A stretch of 64,000 nt of DNA from Microbispora sp. H13382 (GCF_014161445.1 NZ_JABBXA010000008.1:248001-312000), one strand, 5' to 3'; positions 33,921-44,171 are shown, numbered from the stretch's first letter. The notes: generated by a model not told the origin, from the sequence alone. Numbers and translations: made by a program.

Positions 33921-34702
33921 GGGAGTACGAGAAGCTGCGCACCGAGTGGGCGGCCGACGGCGTCCTGCGGATCGTGATCAGCGAGCCGTCCCGGCGCAAC
34001 GCCGTGGACCGCACCGGTCACCGTGAGCTGGCCGAGATCTGGCGCGACGTGGACCGCGACGACGAGGTCAGGGCGGTGATCGTGCGCGGGGAGGGCGAGG
34101 CGTTCTCGGCGGGCGGCGACCTGTCGATGATCGAGGAGATGATCCGCGACCACGCCACGCGCCTGGAGGTCTTCGCCGAGGCCCGCGACATCGTCTACAA
34201 CGTGCTCAACTGCGCCAAGCCCGTCGTCTCGGCGATCCAGGGGCCTGCGGTGGGCGCGGGGCTGGCCGTCGCGCTGCTGGCCGACATCTCGGTCGCCGGG
34301 CGGACGGCCCGCATCATCGACGGCCACACCCGGCTTGGCGTCGCGGCGGGCGACCACGCGGCGATCGTCTGGCCGCTGCTGTGCGGCATGGCCAAGGCGA
34401 AGTACCACCTCCTTCTGTGCGAGCCGGTGACCGGGGAGCAGGCGGAGGCGATGGGCCTGGTGAGCCTGTGCGTCGACGACGACCAGGTCCACGACAGGGC
34501 GCTGGAGATCGCGACCCGGCTGGCCGCCGGCTCGGCCGAGGCGATCCGGCTGACCAAGTACGCGCTGAACAACTGGCTGCGCATGGCCGGGCCGTCGTTC
34601 GACGCCTCGCTCGCCATGGAGTTCCTCGGGTTCACCGGCCCGGACGCGGCCGAGGGCGTGCGGGCCCTGCGCGACAAGCGCCCGCCCCGCTTCCGGCCCT
34701 GA
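33917..34702 (+). CDS. Enoyl-CoA hydratase/isomerase family protein
   Basis: 261-residue crotonase-fold protein. The oxyanion-hole segments are [11 protein letters not shown] and [18 protein letters not shown]; the family helix [16 protein letters not shown] follows. The usual catalytic Glu position reads [16 protein letters not shown], giving Asp/His rather than Glu, so the exact reaction is uncertain. The GTG at 33917 is coupled to the esterase stop. Together with the convergent acyl-CoA dehydrogenase it suggests an acyl-CoA degradation module. Confidence 0.88.
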   Translation: MREYEKLRTEWAADGVLRIVISEPSRRNAVDRTGHRELAEIWRDVDRDDEVRAVIVRGEGEAFSAGGDLSMIEEMIRDHATRLEVFAEARDIVYNVLNCAKPVVSAIQGPAVGAGLAVALLADISVAGRTARIIDGHTRLGVAAGDHAAIVWPLLCGMAKAKYHLLLCEPVTGEQAEAMGLVSLCVDDDQVHDRALEIATRLAAGSAEAIRLTKYALNNWLRMAGPSFDASLAMEFLGFTGPDAAEGVRALRDKRPPRFRP

Positions 34703-34721
34703 TCCACTCGAGCGCGAGCGG

Positions 34722-35903
34722 TCAGAAGCTCCTCGGCAGGCCGAGCACCTGAGTGGCCAGATAGTTGAGCAGCAGTTCCTCCGTCACCGGCGCGACCCGG
34801 CCGATCCTCGCGTCGGCGAGCAGCCGCGCGACGGGGTACTCCAGCGAGTACGCCATGCCGCCGTGGGTCTGGAACGCGGCGTCCGCGGCCTCCCACGCGG
34901 CCTGCGAGGCCGTCAGCTTGGCGATGTTGGCCTCGGTGCCGCAGGGCAGCCCGTTGTCGAACGACCAGGCGGCCTTGTACAGCATCAGCCTGGCCAGCTC
35001 GATCTTGGCCTTGACCTGCGCCAGCGGGAACGCGATGGCCTGGTTGGCCCCGATGGGGCGGCCGAAGACCTCCCGCTGCCTCGCGTAGTCCACGGCCACC
35101 CGCAGCGCGACCTCGGCGCCGCCGAGCGCACTGGCCGCCAGCAGGATCCGCTCCGGGTTCAGCACGTCCCAGAGCACGGCCACGCCCCGGTCCACCTCGC
35201 CGAGCACGCTGGAGGCGGGCAGCCGCAGGTCGTCGACGAAGACCATGTTGGACGGCGTGGTGTTCGCGCCCATCTTCGGGATCGGCCGGTAGGACAGCCG
35301 CCCCGCCGCCACGGCCTCCGGCACGTTCACGAGGAACACCGTCAGCCCGTCAGTGCGCGGTTTCGCCTGCGCCGCCGGGATCGTCCGGGTGACGAGCAGC
35401 ATCCAGGCAGCCCGTTGCACCCCGGTGATCCAGATCTTCTGGCCGTTGACGACGAAGTCGTCGCCGTCCCTGCGGGCGAAGGTCGAGATCGCCAGCGAGT
35501 TGGACCCGGCGTCGGGCTCGGTCAGCGCGAAGCAGGTCTCGATCTCGCCCGTGGCCAGCTTCGGCAGCAGCGCGGCCTTCTGCTCGGCCGTGCCGTGCCT
35601 GGCCAGTGTGAGCGCCCCGAACCCCGGCGTCAGCACGTACATGAACGCCGAGCCGCCGGCGGAGCCGGAGGCCGACAGGGTCTCGGTGGCCACGGCCAGC
35701 TCCAGCAGGCCCTGTCCGCCCCCGCCGTACTCCTCGGGCACGGCGAGACCGAGCCAGCCGCCCTTGGCGAGATCGGCCCAGACCTCCTCCGGCCAGCGCT
35801 TGTCCGCCTCGCAGCGCTGCCAGTAGTCCAAGTCGTAGCGCGAGCAGATGTCCGCGATGCCCCGGCGCACCGCCTGCGCGCTCTCCGGCAGCGTGAAGTC
35901 CAT
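34722..35903 (-). CDS. Acyl-CoA dehydrogenase
   Basis: 393-residue flavoenzyme with the full three-domain layout. FAD/substrate signatures are [12 protein letters not shown], and [20 protein letters not shown] near 270-290; the C-terminal helix bundle holds [20 protein letters not shown]. The catalytic base cannot be placed with confidence, because the usual loop near residue 370 reads [13 protein letters not shown], where the Glu may serve. It introduces a trans-2,3 double bond into an acyl-CoA and passes electrons to ETF. Start ATG at 35903. Convergent with the esterase/hydratase operon. Confidence 0.9.
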   Translation of the reverse strand: MDFTLPESAQAVRRGIADICSRYDLDYWQRCEADKRWPEEVWADLAKGGWLGLAVPEEYGGGGQGLLELAVATETLSASGSAGGSAFMYVLTPGFGALTLARHGTAEQKAALLPKLATGEIETCFALTEPDAGSNSLAISTFARRDGDDFVVNGQKIWITGVQRAAWMLLVTRTIPAAQAKPRTDGLTVFLVNVPEAVAAGRLSYRPIPKMGANTTPSNMVFVDDLRLPASSVLGEVDRGVAVLWDVLNPERILLAASALGGAEVALRVAVDYARQREVFGRPIGANQAIAFPLAQVKAKIELARLMLYKAAWSFDNGLPCGTEANIAKLTASQAAWEAADAAFQTHGGMAYSLEYPVARLLADARIGRVAPVTEELLLNYLATQVLGLPRSF

Positions 35904-35941
35904 GCCCGCCACTCTAGAACGCCATTCGGCGGGCTGCGAGA

Positions 35942-36532
35942 TCATCGGCGGGGGCGGCGCGCGTGGTAGACGAAGGCGGGGGGCAGGTTCCGCCACACCG
36001 TGCGCCCGGCCACCACCTCCTCGAACGCCCGGCACAGCCCGCGGCGGAACCGCAGGGCCGCGGGCAGGGCGCGGGCGTGGACGTAGGAGAACGTCGTGAA
36101 CGCGCCCCCCGGCCCGAGCGAGGCGACCACCGCGCGCAGCAGGCCCGCCTGGTGGGCGGGGGGAAACGCCGCCCAGGGCAGCCCGCTCACGATCACGTCG
36201 GCGGCGGCCACGCCCCGGCCGGCGAGCAGCTCCGGCAGCCGCGCGGCGTCGTCGACCATGAGCTCGACCCCCGGATAGCGGGCCGCGAGACGGCCGGCCA
36301 GCCGCGAGTTGATCTCGACGGCCAGGTGCCGTCCCCGCCCGCCGAGCCGACGCTGGATCTCGGCGGTGAAGGGGCCGGTGCCCGGCCCCAGCTCGACCAC
36401 GACGGGGTCGCCGCGCTCCGGCACCGGCACGCACACCGCCTCCGACAACCGCCGTGAGCTGGGCGCGACCGCCCCGGTCGCGGCGGGGGAGCGCAGGAAC
36501 TGCCCGAAGAGGATCGCTGATTCGCTGGTCAT
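35942..36532 (-). CDS. Class I SAM-dependent methyltransferase (phospholipid methyltransferase-like)
   Basis: 196 residues. The SAM motif VVELGPGTGPFT and acidic loop LAVEINSRL, with the downstream DVIVSGLPWAAFP, fit the PmtA/KsgA-like group that methylates phospholipid headgroups or rRNA adenines. The opening FGQFLRSPAATGAVAPSSR is characteristic of the phospholipid branch. It follows the acyl-CoA dehydrogenase on the opposite side of a 38-bp gap but is read first on this strand. Substrate is inferred. Confidence 0.82.
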   Translation of the reverse strand: MTSESAILFGQFLRSPAATGAVAPSSRRLSEAVCVPVPERGDPVVVELGPGTGPFTAEIQRRLGGRGRHLAVEINSRLAGRLAARYPGVELMVDDAARLPELLAGRGVAAADVIVSGLPWAAFPPAHQAGLLRAVVASLGPGGAFTTFSYVHARALPAALRFRRGLCRAFEEVVAGRTVWRNLPPAFVYHARRPRR

Positions 36533-36671
36533 GCCGCGACGCTAGGCCCGTGGTCGCGGCCCGGCCGCCCGCCGTCCGGGCCGACATGGCGACCGGTCGG
36601 CGGGGCGGCACCGGCCAGAAGGAGGAGTGGGGTCCTCCGGGCGGAGGACCGGTTTCCGCGCGGGCGGACGG

Positions 36672-36677
36672 TAGCGT
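36672..36677 (+). promoter_or_regulatory. -10 box of leaderless kinase transcript
   Basis: TAGCGT, 6 nt before the ATG at 36684. Confidence 0.45.
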
Positions 36678-36683
36678 TCCCTC

Positions 36684-38378
36684 ATGCGGTGGCCCCCGAC
36701 GCGCCCGATCCTCACCGGCAGGACCTTCGCGTTCCCGCGCGGCGCGGTCCTCGACATCGGGCTGGCGGTGTGCGGGACCGGGCTCGACGTGCTCGTCAGC
36801 GCCGGCTCCTGGAGCGGCTCCGTCCCGGTGTGGGTGGGCATGGGGTTCGCGCTGCTGGCCGGGCTGCCGATGGGCCTGATGCGCCGACGGCCCGGGCCGG
36901 TGTCCGTCTACCTGTCCGTGCTGCTGGTGATCTGCGACCAGCTCGGCGCGTTCACCGTCAACACCCTGCAGGTCCTGCTGCCGATCTCGGTGGGCGTGCT
37001 GGCCCGGTCACGCGGCTGGCGCTGGACGGCGCCGGCGGCCGTGCTCGCCTCCGCCGCGACGGCGGTGAACCTCGCCGACCCCGGCGTCGCCCTCACGGGC
37101 AATACGTGGTTCCACTCCACCGGACTGATCGCGGCGCCCGTGCTGATCGGCCGCTACCTGCGCGGCCAGGAGGGACGCCGCAGGGAGGACCCCGCGCCGC
37201 TGCTCGACCTGCTGCTCGCGGGCGGCGGGGTCGCGCTGTCGGTGCTCACCACCTGGCCGTACTGGCACGGCGGCGCACCGCCCGTGTGGGCGGTCGCGCT
37301 CGGGGTGATGCTCGCCGGGCTCGCGCTGGGCGTCGTGCGGCACCTGCCCGGCGCGGTCCTGCTGCTGGAGAGCGCCGCGCTGCTCCTGGCCGACCATTAC
37401 GTGCCGAGGACCGGCAGCAGCCTGCAACTGCTCGCCCTGGTGGCCCTCGGCGTCTTCGCGACCCGCGCCGCCTGGCCGTGGGTGGCCGCGGCGTACGCGC
37501 TGACCTGCTCGGTCGCCGCGGTCGTGGTCGTGGACGATCCCGCCGACGTCACCGCCTTCCGGGTGGTCGCGCTGATGACGATGGTGACCGCCCCCGTGGC
37601 GATCGGCCGCTACGTGGGCGTGCGGCAGGCCCAGGCCAGGCACGCCGCCGAGCTGGCCGCGGAGCGGGCCAGGGCGGGCCGGCTCGCCGAGCGGGAACGG
37701 ATCGCCAGGGAGGTCCACGACATCGTGGCCCACCACGTGGGGGCCATGGTGCTGCGGGCGAGCGCGGCGCAGTACGCCGGGGCGAGCGGGCCGGCCGCCG
37801 AGGCGCTGGCCGACATCAGGGACACCGGCCACCGCGTGCTGGAGGACCTGCGCGGCCTGCTGGCGGTGCTGCGCGACCCGGGCGAGTCCCTCGGCCCCGA
37901 CCTCGGCCCGGATCCGGGCGCCGATCTCGCGCTCGCGGACATGCTCGCCGACCCGGACGACGTGCTGCGCGACGCCGTGGCCCGGATGTCGGCGGCCGGC
38001 CTGCTGGTGGACCTGCGCCTGTCGGCCGAGGCGGAGCGGGCCCCGCTGGTGGTGCGGGCGTCGGCGGCGAGGATCGTCCAGGAGGGACTGACGAACGTGC
38101 TCAAACACGCGGGGCCGGGAGCCCGCGCGGAGGTCAGCGTGGCGATGCGCCCGGACGCGCTCACGGTGGAGGTCCGCAACGGCCCCGGGACATCCCGTCC
38201 CCCGGAGGCGCTGCCGTCCCACGGCCAGGGCATCGCCGGCATGCGGGAGCGGGCCCGCGCCTTCGGCGGGCACGTCACCGCCGGCCCGGCCGGGGACGGC
38301 GGCTGGCGCCTGACCGCCTCGCTGCCCGTCCCGCGCGAAAGCCGGCCGGCCTGCCGCAAGGTGGGGAGGTTCGCGTGA
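36684..38378 (+). CDS. Sensor histidine kinase (HisKA_3 type)
   Basis: 564-residue kinase with an extended membrane region of about ten helices (residues 20-305) and no extracellular domain of size. The phospho-acceptor helix is RIAREVHDIVAHHVGAMVLR, the N box EGLTNVLKHAG, and the G box GQGIAGMRERARAFGG. Its stop overlaps the response regulator start (GTGA), so the two form one system. The ATG at 36684 is 6 nt from TAGCGT. The signal is likely sensed in the membrane. Confidence 0.92.
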   Translation: MRWPPTRPILTGRTFAFPRGAVLDIGLAVCGTGLDVLVSAGSWSGSVPVWVGMGFALLAGLPMGLMRRRPGPVSVYLSVLLVICDQLGAFTVNTLQVLLPISVGVLARSRGWRWTAPAAVLASAATAVNLADPGVALTGNTWFHSTGLIAAPVLIGRYLRGQEGRRREDPAPLLDLLLAGGGVALSVLTTWPYWHGGAPPVWAVALGVMLAGLALGVVRHLPGAVLLLESAALLLADHYVPRTGSSLQLLALVALGVFATRAAWPWVAAAYALTCSVAAVVVVDDPADVTAFRVVALMTMVTAPVAIGRYVGVRQAQARHAAELAAERARAGRLAERERIAREVHDIVAHHVGAMVLRASAAQYAGASGPAAEALADIRDTGHRVLEDLRGLLAVLRDPGESLGPDLGPDPGADLALADMLADPDDVLRDAVARMSAAGLLVDLRLSAEAERAPLVVRASAARIVQEGLTNVLKHAGPGARAEVSVAMRPDALTVEVRNGPGTSRPPEALPSHGQGIAGMRERARAFGGHVTAGPAGDGGWRLTASLPVPRESRPACRKVGRFA

Positions 38379-39064
38379 TCCGCGTCGTGGTCGCCGACGA
38401 CCAGGCCCTGGTGCGTGCGGGCGTCCGGATGATGCTGGAGGCGGCCGGGGACATGGAGGTGTGCGGGGAGGCCGCCGACGGGGCCGAGGCCGTACGGCTC
38501 ACCGAGCGGCACCGCCCCGACGTGGTGCTGATGGACCTGCGGATGCCGCGCGTCGACGGACTGGAGGCCACCCGCAGGATCCTCGCGGCCCAGCCGTCCG
38601 CCCGGATCGTCGTGCTCACGACGTTCTCCGAGGACGAGAACCTCTACGCCGCCCTGGGCGCGGGCGCGCTCGGGTTCCTGGTCAAGGACGACCCGCCCGC
38701 CCGGATGGTCGAGTCCGTACGGCGGGCCGCGACGGGGGAGCCCCCGCTCGCGCCGTCCGTGCTGCGGCGCGTCGTCGAACGGGCCCTGGCCGCCGAGCGG
38801 CAGGCGGCACCGCTCCCGCCCGGCGTCACCGAGCGCGAGGCGCAGGTGCTCACCCTGGTCGGGGTGGGCCTGTCCAACGCCGAGATCGCCGACCGGCTGC
38901 ACGTGGGGGTGACGACGGTCAAGAGCCATGTCGCCGCGCTCATCGAGAAGCTGGGGCTGCGCAACCGCACCCAGGCGGCGGTGCTGGCGCACCGGTTCGG
39001 CTTGGTCGACACGGGCTTCAACCCCGTGGATCCTCCGGGAAGCGGCAGCAAGGGCGGCATGTAG
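38375..39064 (+). CDS. NarL/LuxR-family response regulator
   Basis: 229-residue regulator. The receiver has D8/D9, phospho-acceptor D54 in LMDLRMP and Lys in FLVKDDP. The LuxR helix-turn-helix is LTLVGVGLSNAEIADRLHVG with TTVKSHVAALIEKLGL. Translationally coupled to the kinase before it. A TAGGGT box for the next gene overlaps its stop codon. Confidence 0.92.
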   Translation: MIRVVVADDQALVRAGVRMMLEAAGDMEVCGEAADGAEAVRLTERHRPDVVLMDLRMPRVDGLEATRRILAAQPSARIVVLTTFSEDENLYAALGAGALGFLVKDDPPARMVESVRRAATGEPPLAPSVLRRVVERALAAERQAAPLPPGVTEREAQVLTLVGVGLSNAEIADRLHVGVTTVKSHVAALIEKLGLRNRTQAAVLAHRFGLVDTGFNPVDPPGSGSKGGM

Positions 39065-39067
39065 GGT
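39062..39067 (+). promoter_or_regulatory. -10 box of leaderless phosphatidyltransferase transcript
   Basis: TAGGGT, 7 nt before the GTG at 39075, its first three bases being the upstream stop codon. Confidence 0.45.
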
Positions 39068-39074
39068 CTGGGGC

Positions 39075-39641
39075 GTGAACGCTGCCGAGGACCGGATCTG
39101 GACGGTGCCCAACCTGCTGAGCGCCCTGCGGCTGCTCGGCGTCCCCGTCTTCCTCTGGCTCGTGCTGGGTCCCCACGCCGACGGGTGGGCCATCGCGTTG
39201 CTGGCGCTCGCGGGCTTCAGCGACTGGCTCGACGGCAAGCTCGCCCGCGCCTGGAACCAGATCAGCAAACTCGGCCGGCTCATCGACCCGCTCGCCGACC
39301 GCCTCTACATCCTCGCCACCCTGGTCGGCCTGGTCCTGCGGGACGTGGTCCCCTGGTGGCTGGCGCTCGCGGTGCCGCTGCGCGACGTGCTGATGCTGTG
39401 GATTCCGCCCCTGCTGCGGCGGCACGGGTACGGCCCGGCCCTGCCCGTCCACTTCCTCGGCAAAGCGGGCACCGCCGCCCTGATGTACGCGTTCCCGCTG
39501 CTGTTCCTCGCCTCGCACGAGGGCTGGTACGCCGAGATTGCCGCGATCTTCGGATGGGCCTTCGCCATCTGGGGAACTGGTCTGTATTGGTGGGCGGGGG
39601 TGTTGTATGTCGTACAGGTGCGCCAGCTAACGAAGGGGTGA
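39075..39641 (+). CDS. CDP-alcohol phosphatidyltransferase family protein
   Basis: 188-residue integral membrane enzyme with the CDP-alcohol motif in FSDWLDGKLARAWNQISKLGRLIDPLADRL (DxxDGx2ARx8Gx3Dx3D). It transfers a phosphatidyl group from CDP-diacylglycerol to an alcohol, probably glycerol-3-phosphate, and lies where mycobacteria carry pgsA2. Five to six helices. The GTG at 39075 is probably leaderless. Only 3 bp separate it from the nucleotidyltransferase gene, so both are likely co-transcribed. Confidence 0.88.
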   Translation: MNAAEDRIWTVPNLLSALRLLGVPVFLWLVLGPHADGWAIALLALAGFSDWLDGKLARAWNQISKLGRLIDPLADRLYILATLVGLVLRDVVPWWLALAVPLRDVLMLWIPPLLRRHGYGPALPVHFLGKAGTAALMYAFPLLFLASHEGWYAEIAAIFGWAFAIWGTGLYWWAGVLYVVQVRQLTKG

Positions 39642-39644
39642 CCC

Positions 39645-42149
39645 GTGAAGGCCGTCGTCATGGCGGGCGGGGAGGGGACACGGCTGCGGCCGATGACCGC
39701 CAACCAGCCCAAGCCCCTGCTCCCCATCATCAACCGGCCGATCATGGAGCACGTGCTCCGGCTGCTGAAGCGGCACGGGTTCACCGAGACCGTGGTCACC
39801 GTGCAGTTCCTGGCCGCCCTGATCCGCAACTACTTCGGCGACGGCGACGAACTGGGCATGACCCTCCACTACGCCACCGAGGAGGTCCCCCTCGGCACGG
39901 CCGGCAGCGTGAAGAACGCCGCCGACAAGCTCCGCGACGACCGCTTCCTGGTCATCTCCGGCGACGCGCTCACCGACATCGACCTGACCGACATGCTCCG
40001 CTTCCACCGCGAGAACCGGGCGCTGGTCACCATCGGGCTCAAGCGCGTGCCCAACCCGCTGGAGTTCGGGATCATCATCGTGGACGAGAACGGCCGCATC
40101 CAGCGCTTCCTGGAGAAGCCCACCTGGGGCCAGGTGTTCTCCGACACGGTCAACACCGGCATCTACGTCATGGAGCCGTCGGTCCTCGACGAGATCGCCC
40201 CCGGCCAGTCGGTCGACTGGTCGTCCGACATCTTCCCCAGGCTGCTCGAACGCGGTTGCCGGCTGTTCGGCTACGTGGCCGAGGGTTACTGGGAGGACGT
40301 CGGCACGCACGAGAGCTACCTCAAGGCCCAGGCCGACGTGCTGGAGGGCAAGGTCAAGGTCGACTTCGACGCCTTCGAGCTGGCCCCGGGCGTGTGGGCC
40401 GCCGAGGGCGCGTCGGTGGACCCCGAGGCCGTGCTCAAGGGCCCCCTCTACATCGGTGACTACGCCAAGGTCGAGGCCGGCGCCGAGCTGCGGGAGTACA
40501 CCGTTCTCGGCAGCAACGCCGTCGTGAAGGAGGGCGCGTTCCTCCACCGCGCCGTGGTCAGCGACAACGTGTACGTCGGCCCGGCCGCCCACCTGCGCGG
40601 CTGCGTGATCGGCAAGAACACCGACGTGATGACCGGCGCCAGGATCGAGGAGAACGCGGTCGTCGGCGACGAGTGCGTCATCGAGGCCGAGGCGTACGTC
40701 TCCTCCGGCGTGAAGATCTACCCGTTCAAGACGATCGAGGCGGGCACGGTCGTCAACACCAGCGTGATCTGGGAGTCGCGCGGCCAGCGCAGCCTGTTCG
40801 GCCCCCGCGGGGTCTCCGGGCTGGTCAACGTCGAGATCACCCCGGAGCTGTGCGTACGGCTGGCCAGCGCGTACGCCACGACGCTGCGCAAGGGCGACAC
40901 GGTCGTCACCTCCCGCGACGCCTCACGCGCGGCGCGGGCGCTCAAGCGGGCGGTGATCAGCGCGCTGAACTCCAGCGCGATCAACGTGGTCGACCTGGAG
41001 GCCGCCGCCCTGCCGGTCGCCCGGTTCAACACCTCCCGCGAGAACGTCCGGGGCGGCATCGCCGTGCGCACCACGGCGGGCGACCCCCAGAGCGTCGACA
41101 TCGTCTTCATGGACGAGACGGGGGCCGACCTGTCCCAGGCGGCCCAGCGCAAGCTGGAGCGGGTCTTCTCCCGGCAGGAGTACCGCCGGGCCTTTCCCGG
41201 CGAGATCGCCGAGCTGACCTTCCCGGCCCGCGCCGTCGACACCTACGCCCGGGAGCTGCTGGCCTGCATCGACATGTCCGGCGTGAAGGACACGGAGATG
41301 AAGGTCGTGGTCGACTGCGCGGGCGGCACCTCCTCGCTCGTGCTGCCGAGCCTGCTGGGCCGGGCCGGGGTCGACGTGCTGACCGTGAACAACCGGCTCG
41401 ACGACGCCTCGCCCACCGAGACGCTGGCCGAGCGCCGCCGCGACCTGCAGCGCCTGGCGGAGCTGGTGGCCTCGGCGCGGGCCGCCTTCGGCGTGCGGTT
41501 CGACCCGGTGGGGGAGCGGGTCTCCCTGGTGGACGAGATGGGCCAGCTCATCAGCGAGGAGCGCGCGCTGCTCGTCGTGCTCGACCTGGTCGCGGCCGAG
41601 CGCCGGGGCGGGCGGGTGGCCCTGCCGGTCACCACGACGCGGGTGGCGGAGATGGTGTGCCGCTTCCACGGCGTGCAGGTCGACTGGACGGCGACGAGCC
41701 TCGACACGCTGACGCGGGCGGCCCGGCACCCCGACACGATCTTCGCCGGCGACGGCAAGGGCGGCTTCATCGTCCCGGAGTTCGCGCCCACCGTGGACGG
41801 ACTGGCGGTCTTCCTGCGCCTGCTCGGCCTGGTCGCGCGCACCCGGCTGTCGCTCAGCCAGATCGACGCCCGGATCCCGGAGGCCAAGCTGCTCAAGCGG
41901 ACCGTCCCCACGCCCTGGGCGCACAAGGGCGCGGTGATGCGCTCGGTCGTGGAGGCGGCCGAGGGCCACCGCCTCGACACCACCGACGGCGTCCGCGTCG
42001 TGGAGGACGACGGAAGCTGGGCGCTCGTCCTGCCCGACCCCGCCGAGGCCGTCACCCACCTGTGGGCCGAGGGCCACGACATGGACACCGCCCAGGCTCT
42101 CCTGGAACGCTGGGCCCACGTCGTCGAACAAGCAGCCGGTGCTAGATGA
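39645..42149 (+). CDS. Mannose-1-phosphate guanylyltransferase-like protein fused to degenerate phosphomannomutase domain
   Basis: 834 residues in three parts. 1-230: sugar-nucleotide transferase ([37 protein letters not shown]). 250-380: left-handed beta-helix hexapeptide repeats. 385-834: phosphomannomutase fold. The last part lacks the usual residues: the phosphoserine loop (TASHNP in active enzymes) reads VRTTAGDPQ near 472-480, and the metal loop (DGDGDR) reads FDPVGERV near 617-625. It is therefore probably regulatory or structural. The first domain should make GDP-mannose or another NDP-sugar. Start ATG at 39645. Confidence 0.88.
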   Translation: MKAVVMAGGEGTRLRPMTANQPKPLLPIINRPIMEHVLRLLKRHGFTETVVTVQFLAALIRNYFGDGDELGMTLHYATEEVPLGTAGSVKNAADKLRDDRFLVISGDALTDIDLTDMLRFHRENRALVTIGLKRVPNPLEFGIIIVDENGRIQRFLEKPTWGQVFSDTVNTGIYVMEPSVLDEIAPGQSVDWSSDIFPRLLERGCRLFGYVAEGYWEDVGTHESYLKAQADVLEGKVKVDFDAFELAPGVWAAEGASVDPEAVLKGPLYIGDYAKVEAGAELREYTVLGSNAVVKEGAFLHRAVVSDNVYVGPAAHLRGCVIGKNTDVMTGARIEENAVVGDECVIEAEAYVSSGVKIYPFKTIEAGTVVNTSVIWESRGQRSLFGPRGVSGLVNVEITPELCVRLASAYATTLRKGDTVVTSRDASRAARALKRAVISALNSSAINVVDLEAAALPVARFNTSRENVRGGIAVRTTAGDPQSVDIVFMDETGADLSQAAQRKLERVFSRQEYRRAFPGEIAELTFPARAVDTYARELLACIDMSGVKDTEMKVVVDCAGGTSSLVLPSLLGRAGVDVLTVNNRLDDASPTETLAERRRDLQRLAELVASARAAFGVRFDPVGERVSLVDEMGQLISEERALLVVLDLVAAERRGGRVALPVTTTRVAEMVCRFHGVQVDWTATSLDTLTRAARHPDTIFAGDGKGGFIVPEFAPTVDGLAVFLRLLGLVARTRLSLSQIDARIPEAKLLKRTVPTPWAHKGAVMRSVVEAAEGHRLDTTDGVRVVEDDGSWALVLPDPAEAVTHLWAEGHDMDTAQALLERWAHVVEQAAGAR

Positions 42150-42201
42150 CATTGAACCGCCGCTGGCTGTAGCGTTGGTCAGTCCGCGCCCAGCCGCGGT
42201 C

Positions 42202-42230
42202 TTGACCTTTGTGCCTGATCAGCGTAAGTT
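42202..42230 (+). promoter_or_regulatory. Promoter of garA
   Basis: TTGACC (42202-42207), 17-nt spacer, TAAGTT (42225-42230). The predicted start near 42237 leaves a leader of about 53 nt to the ATG at 42290. One of the better sigma-70-type promoters in the window. Confidence 0.6.
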
Positions 42231-42289
42231 GCGGCATTCGCAGTTTGAGCTAGTCCTAGAGCAAGTCGTGAGAGAGGCCGAGCCGTTCG

Positions 42290-42793
42290 ATGCCCAGCGT
42301 CTACTGCACGCAGTGCGGTCATGCCAACCCCGAGGATGCCCGTTTCTGTTCACGATGCGGTTCGCCGCTGAGCGCTCCCGCGCCCGTCGCGGCCGACACG
42401 ACCTCGACGATCTCGCTCGAGGCGCTCGAGGCGGAGACGGGCCAGACGCTACTGCCGGACAGGTCGGCGGTCGATCAGCTGCCACCCGGCACGGCTCTTC
42501 TGGTGGTCATGCGGGGCCCGAACGCCGGCAGCCGGTTTCTGCTCGACAGCGACCTCACTACGGCGGGTCGCCACCCGGAAAGCGACATTTTCCTGGACGA
42601 TGTGACCGTGTCCAGGAGGCACGTGGAGTTCTACCGGCGCGGTGGCCAGTTCACCGTGCGTGACGTGGGCAGCCTGAACGGCACCTACGTCAACCGGGAG
42701 CGCATCGAGGAGTCGCCGCTGCAGGGCGGAGACGAGGTGCAGATCGGCAAGTTCCGGCTGGTGTTCCTCACGCGTGGTCCCGGAGGGCTGTGA
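42290..42793 (+). CDS. garA: FHA-domain regulator, GarA/OdhI-like, with zinc ribbon
   Basis: 167 residues. An N-terminal double CxxC zinc ribbon (CTQCGHANPEDARFCSRCG) precedes a threonine-rich linker (ADTTSTIS, matching the phosphorylated ETTS of mycobacterial GarA). The FHA domain follows (SRFLLDSDLTTAGRHPESD, VSRRH, GSLNGTYVN). GarA/OdhI switches 2-oxoglutarate and glutamate enzymes according to Ser/Thr kinase phosphorylation. The order garA-ftsR-nuclease-MerR matches mycobacteria. Start ATG at 42290. Confidence 0.9.
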   Translation: MPSVYCTQCGHANPEDARFCSRCGSPLSAPAPVAADTTSTISLEALEAETGQTLLPDRSAVDQLPPGTALLVVMRGPNAGSRFLLDSDLTTAGRHPESDIFLDDVTVSRRHVEFYRRGGQFTVRDVGSLNGTYVNRERIEESPLQGGDEVQIGKFRLVFLTRGPGGL

Positions 42794-42812
42794 TCGCTGA
42801 GGAGGAGGAGTC

Positions 42813-43469
42813 ATGAGCGCGCAGGCCCTACGGGCGTTCATGAGTATCGGGGAGGTGCTCGCCCTGCTGCAGGGCGAGTTCCCGGACGTGACCGTCTCCA
42901 AGATCCGGTTTCTGGAGGGTGAGGGGCTCATCGAGCCCCAGCGGAGCCCGTCGGGGTACCGCAAGTTCACCTACAACGACGTCGAGCGCCTGCGGTACAT
43001 CCTGCGGGCGCAGCGCGACCAGTACCTGCCGCTGCGGGTCATCAAGGACCAGCTGGACGAGCAGGCGGCCCGTCCGCACGCCCTCTCCGACGGCGCTCCG
43101 CCCGTGCGTCTCAGCCGGGAGGAGTTCATCGAGGCCGCGGGCATCGACGAGGAGACCCTGGCCGAGATGGAGAGCTTCGGCCTGGTCGCTGCCGTGGCGC
43201 GCCGGTACGACGGGGAGGCGCTGGAGATCGCGCGCAGCGTGGGGGCGCTGTCGCGGTTCGGCCTGCGGGCGCGGCACCTGAGAGCGGTCCGCGCGGCGGT
43301 GGAGCGGGAGGCCGGCCTCATCGAGCAGGCGGTGGCCCCGCTGCTGCGGCGCAAGGCGCCCGGGGCGATCGCGGAGGCGGACGAGACCGCACGGGAGATC
43401 TCCGGACTTCTCCAGGAAGTGCACAATGCGTTACTGCGTGGGAGTGTTCGCGGCGTTCTGGGGCGGTGA
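42813..43469 (+). CDS. ftsR: MerR-family transcriptional regulator FtsR
   Basis: 218 residues with a MerR winged helix (SIGEVLALLQGEFPDVTVSK, then LIEPQRSPSGYRKFTYNDVE) and an extended C-terminal region without metal-binding cysteines. Homologues beside garA are FtsR, an activator of ftsZ and cell division in corynebacteria. The ATG at 42813 has GGAGGAG 5 nt upstream, and only 19 bp separate it from garA, so co-transcription is likely. Confidence 0.88.
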   Translation: MSAQALRAFMSIGEVLALLQGEFPDVTVSKIRFLEGEGLIEPQRSPSGYRKFTYNDVERLRYILRAQRDQYLPLRVIKDQLDEQAARPHALSDGAPPVRLSREEFIEAAGIDEETLAEMESFGLVAAVARRYDGEALEIARSVGALSRFGLRARHLRAVRAAVEREAGLIEQAVAPLLRRKAPGAIAEADETAREISGLLQEVHNALLRGSVRGVLGR

Positions 43470-43545
43470 CCGGCACATCTGCTCCTCCGTGGGTGTTACG
43501 TTGAATGCCTGGTGATATGCCGCGACGCTTGAGACGGAGCCGCCC

Positions 43546-44016
43546 GTGTTGCAGATGGAGGTCGTGGGGGTTCGCGTTGAGATGCCCACCAACCAGCCGA
43601 TCGTGCTCCTGAAGGAGACGAGCGGCGATCGGTACCTTCCGATCTGGATAGGCATGACCGAGGCGACCGCTATCGCGCTGGCCCAGGCGGAGGAGCCGCC
43701 GCCCCGGCCGCTGACCCACGACTTGTTCCGTGACGTTCTTGAGGCCTTGGGGGTGCGGTTGCGCACCGTCAACATCGTCGCGCTCCGCGATGGAATCTTC
43801 TTCGCCGATCTGGTCTTCTCCAACGGCGTGGAGGTCAGCGCCCGTCCTTCGGACTCGATCGCGCTGGCGTTGCGTACGGGTGCGACGATCTACGCGAGTG
43901 AGGACGTGATCCAGGAGGCGGGCGTGAGCATGCCCGACGACCAGGAAGACGAAGTGGAGAAGTTCCGCGAGTTCCTGGACAAAATCACCCCGGAAGACTT
44001 CGGCCGGGCGGGCTGA
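43546..44016 (+). CDS. Bifunctional nuclease family protein (DUF151)
   Basis: 156 residues: the core VVGVRVEMPTNQPIVLLKE, LPIWIGMTEATAIALAQ, and RPSDSIALALRTGATIYASE are diagnostic of the BFN domain. A UVR-like acidic C-terminus (DDQEDEVEKFREFLDKITPEDF) follows. Plant homologues have RNase and DNase activity; the bacterial role is unclear. The GTG at 43546 has ACGGAG 6 nt upstream. Third gene of the conserved garA block, 76 bp after ftsR. Confidence 0.9.
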   Translation: MLQMEVVGVRVEMPTNQPIVLLKETSGDRYLPIWIGMTEATAIALAQAEEPPPRPLTHDLFRDVLEALGVRLRTVNIVALRDGIFFADLVFSNGVEVSARPSDSIALALRTGATIYASEDVIQEAGVSMPDDQEDEVEKFREFLDKITPEDFGRAG

Positions 44017-44068
44017 CGTGCCGGGCGATTTCGGGAGATTACGCTTCACGACGCGCCGGACGGGGTCG

Positions 44069-44097
44069 TTGACTGACGATGGCCCCGGTCCTACGGT
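44069..44097 (+). promoter_or_regulatory. Promoter of the second MerR gene
   Basis: TTGACT (44069-44074), 17-nt spacer, TACGGT (44092-44097). Predicted start near 44104, giving a leader of about 68 nt. Confidence 0.5.
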
Positions 44098-44171
44098 GCA
44101 AGGGAAACCACGGTTGTAATTCACGAACCCCCAGATCAGACCGTGGGATGAGAGAAAGCCGGAGGTCCGCA

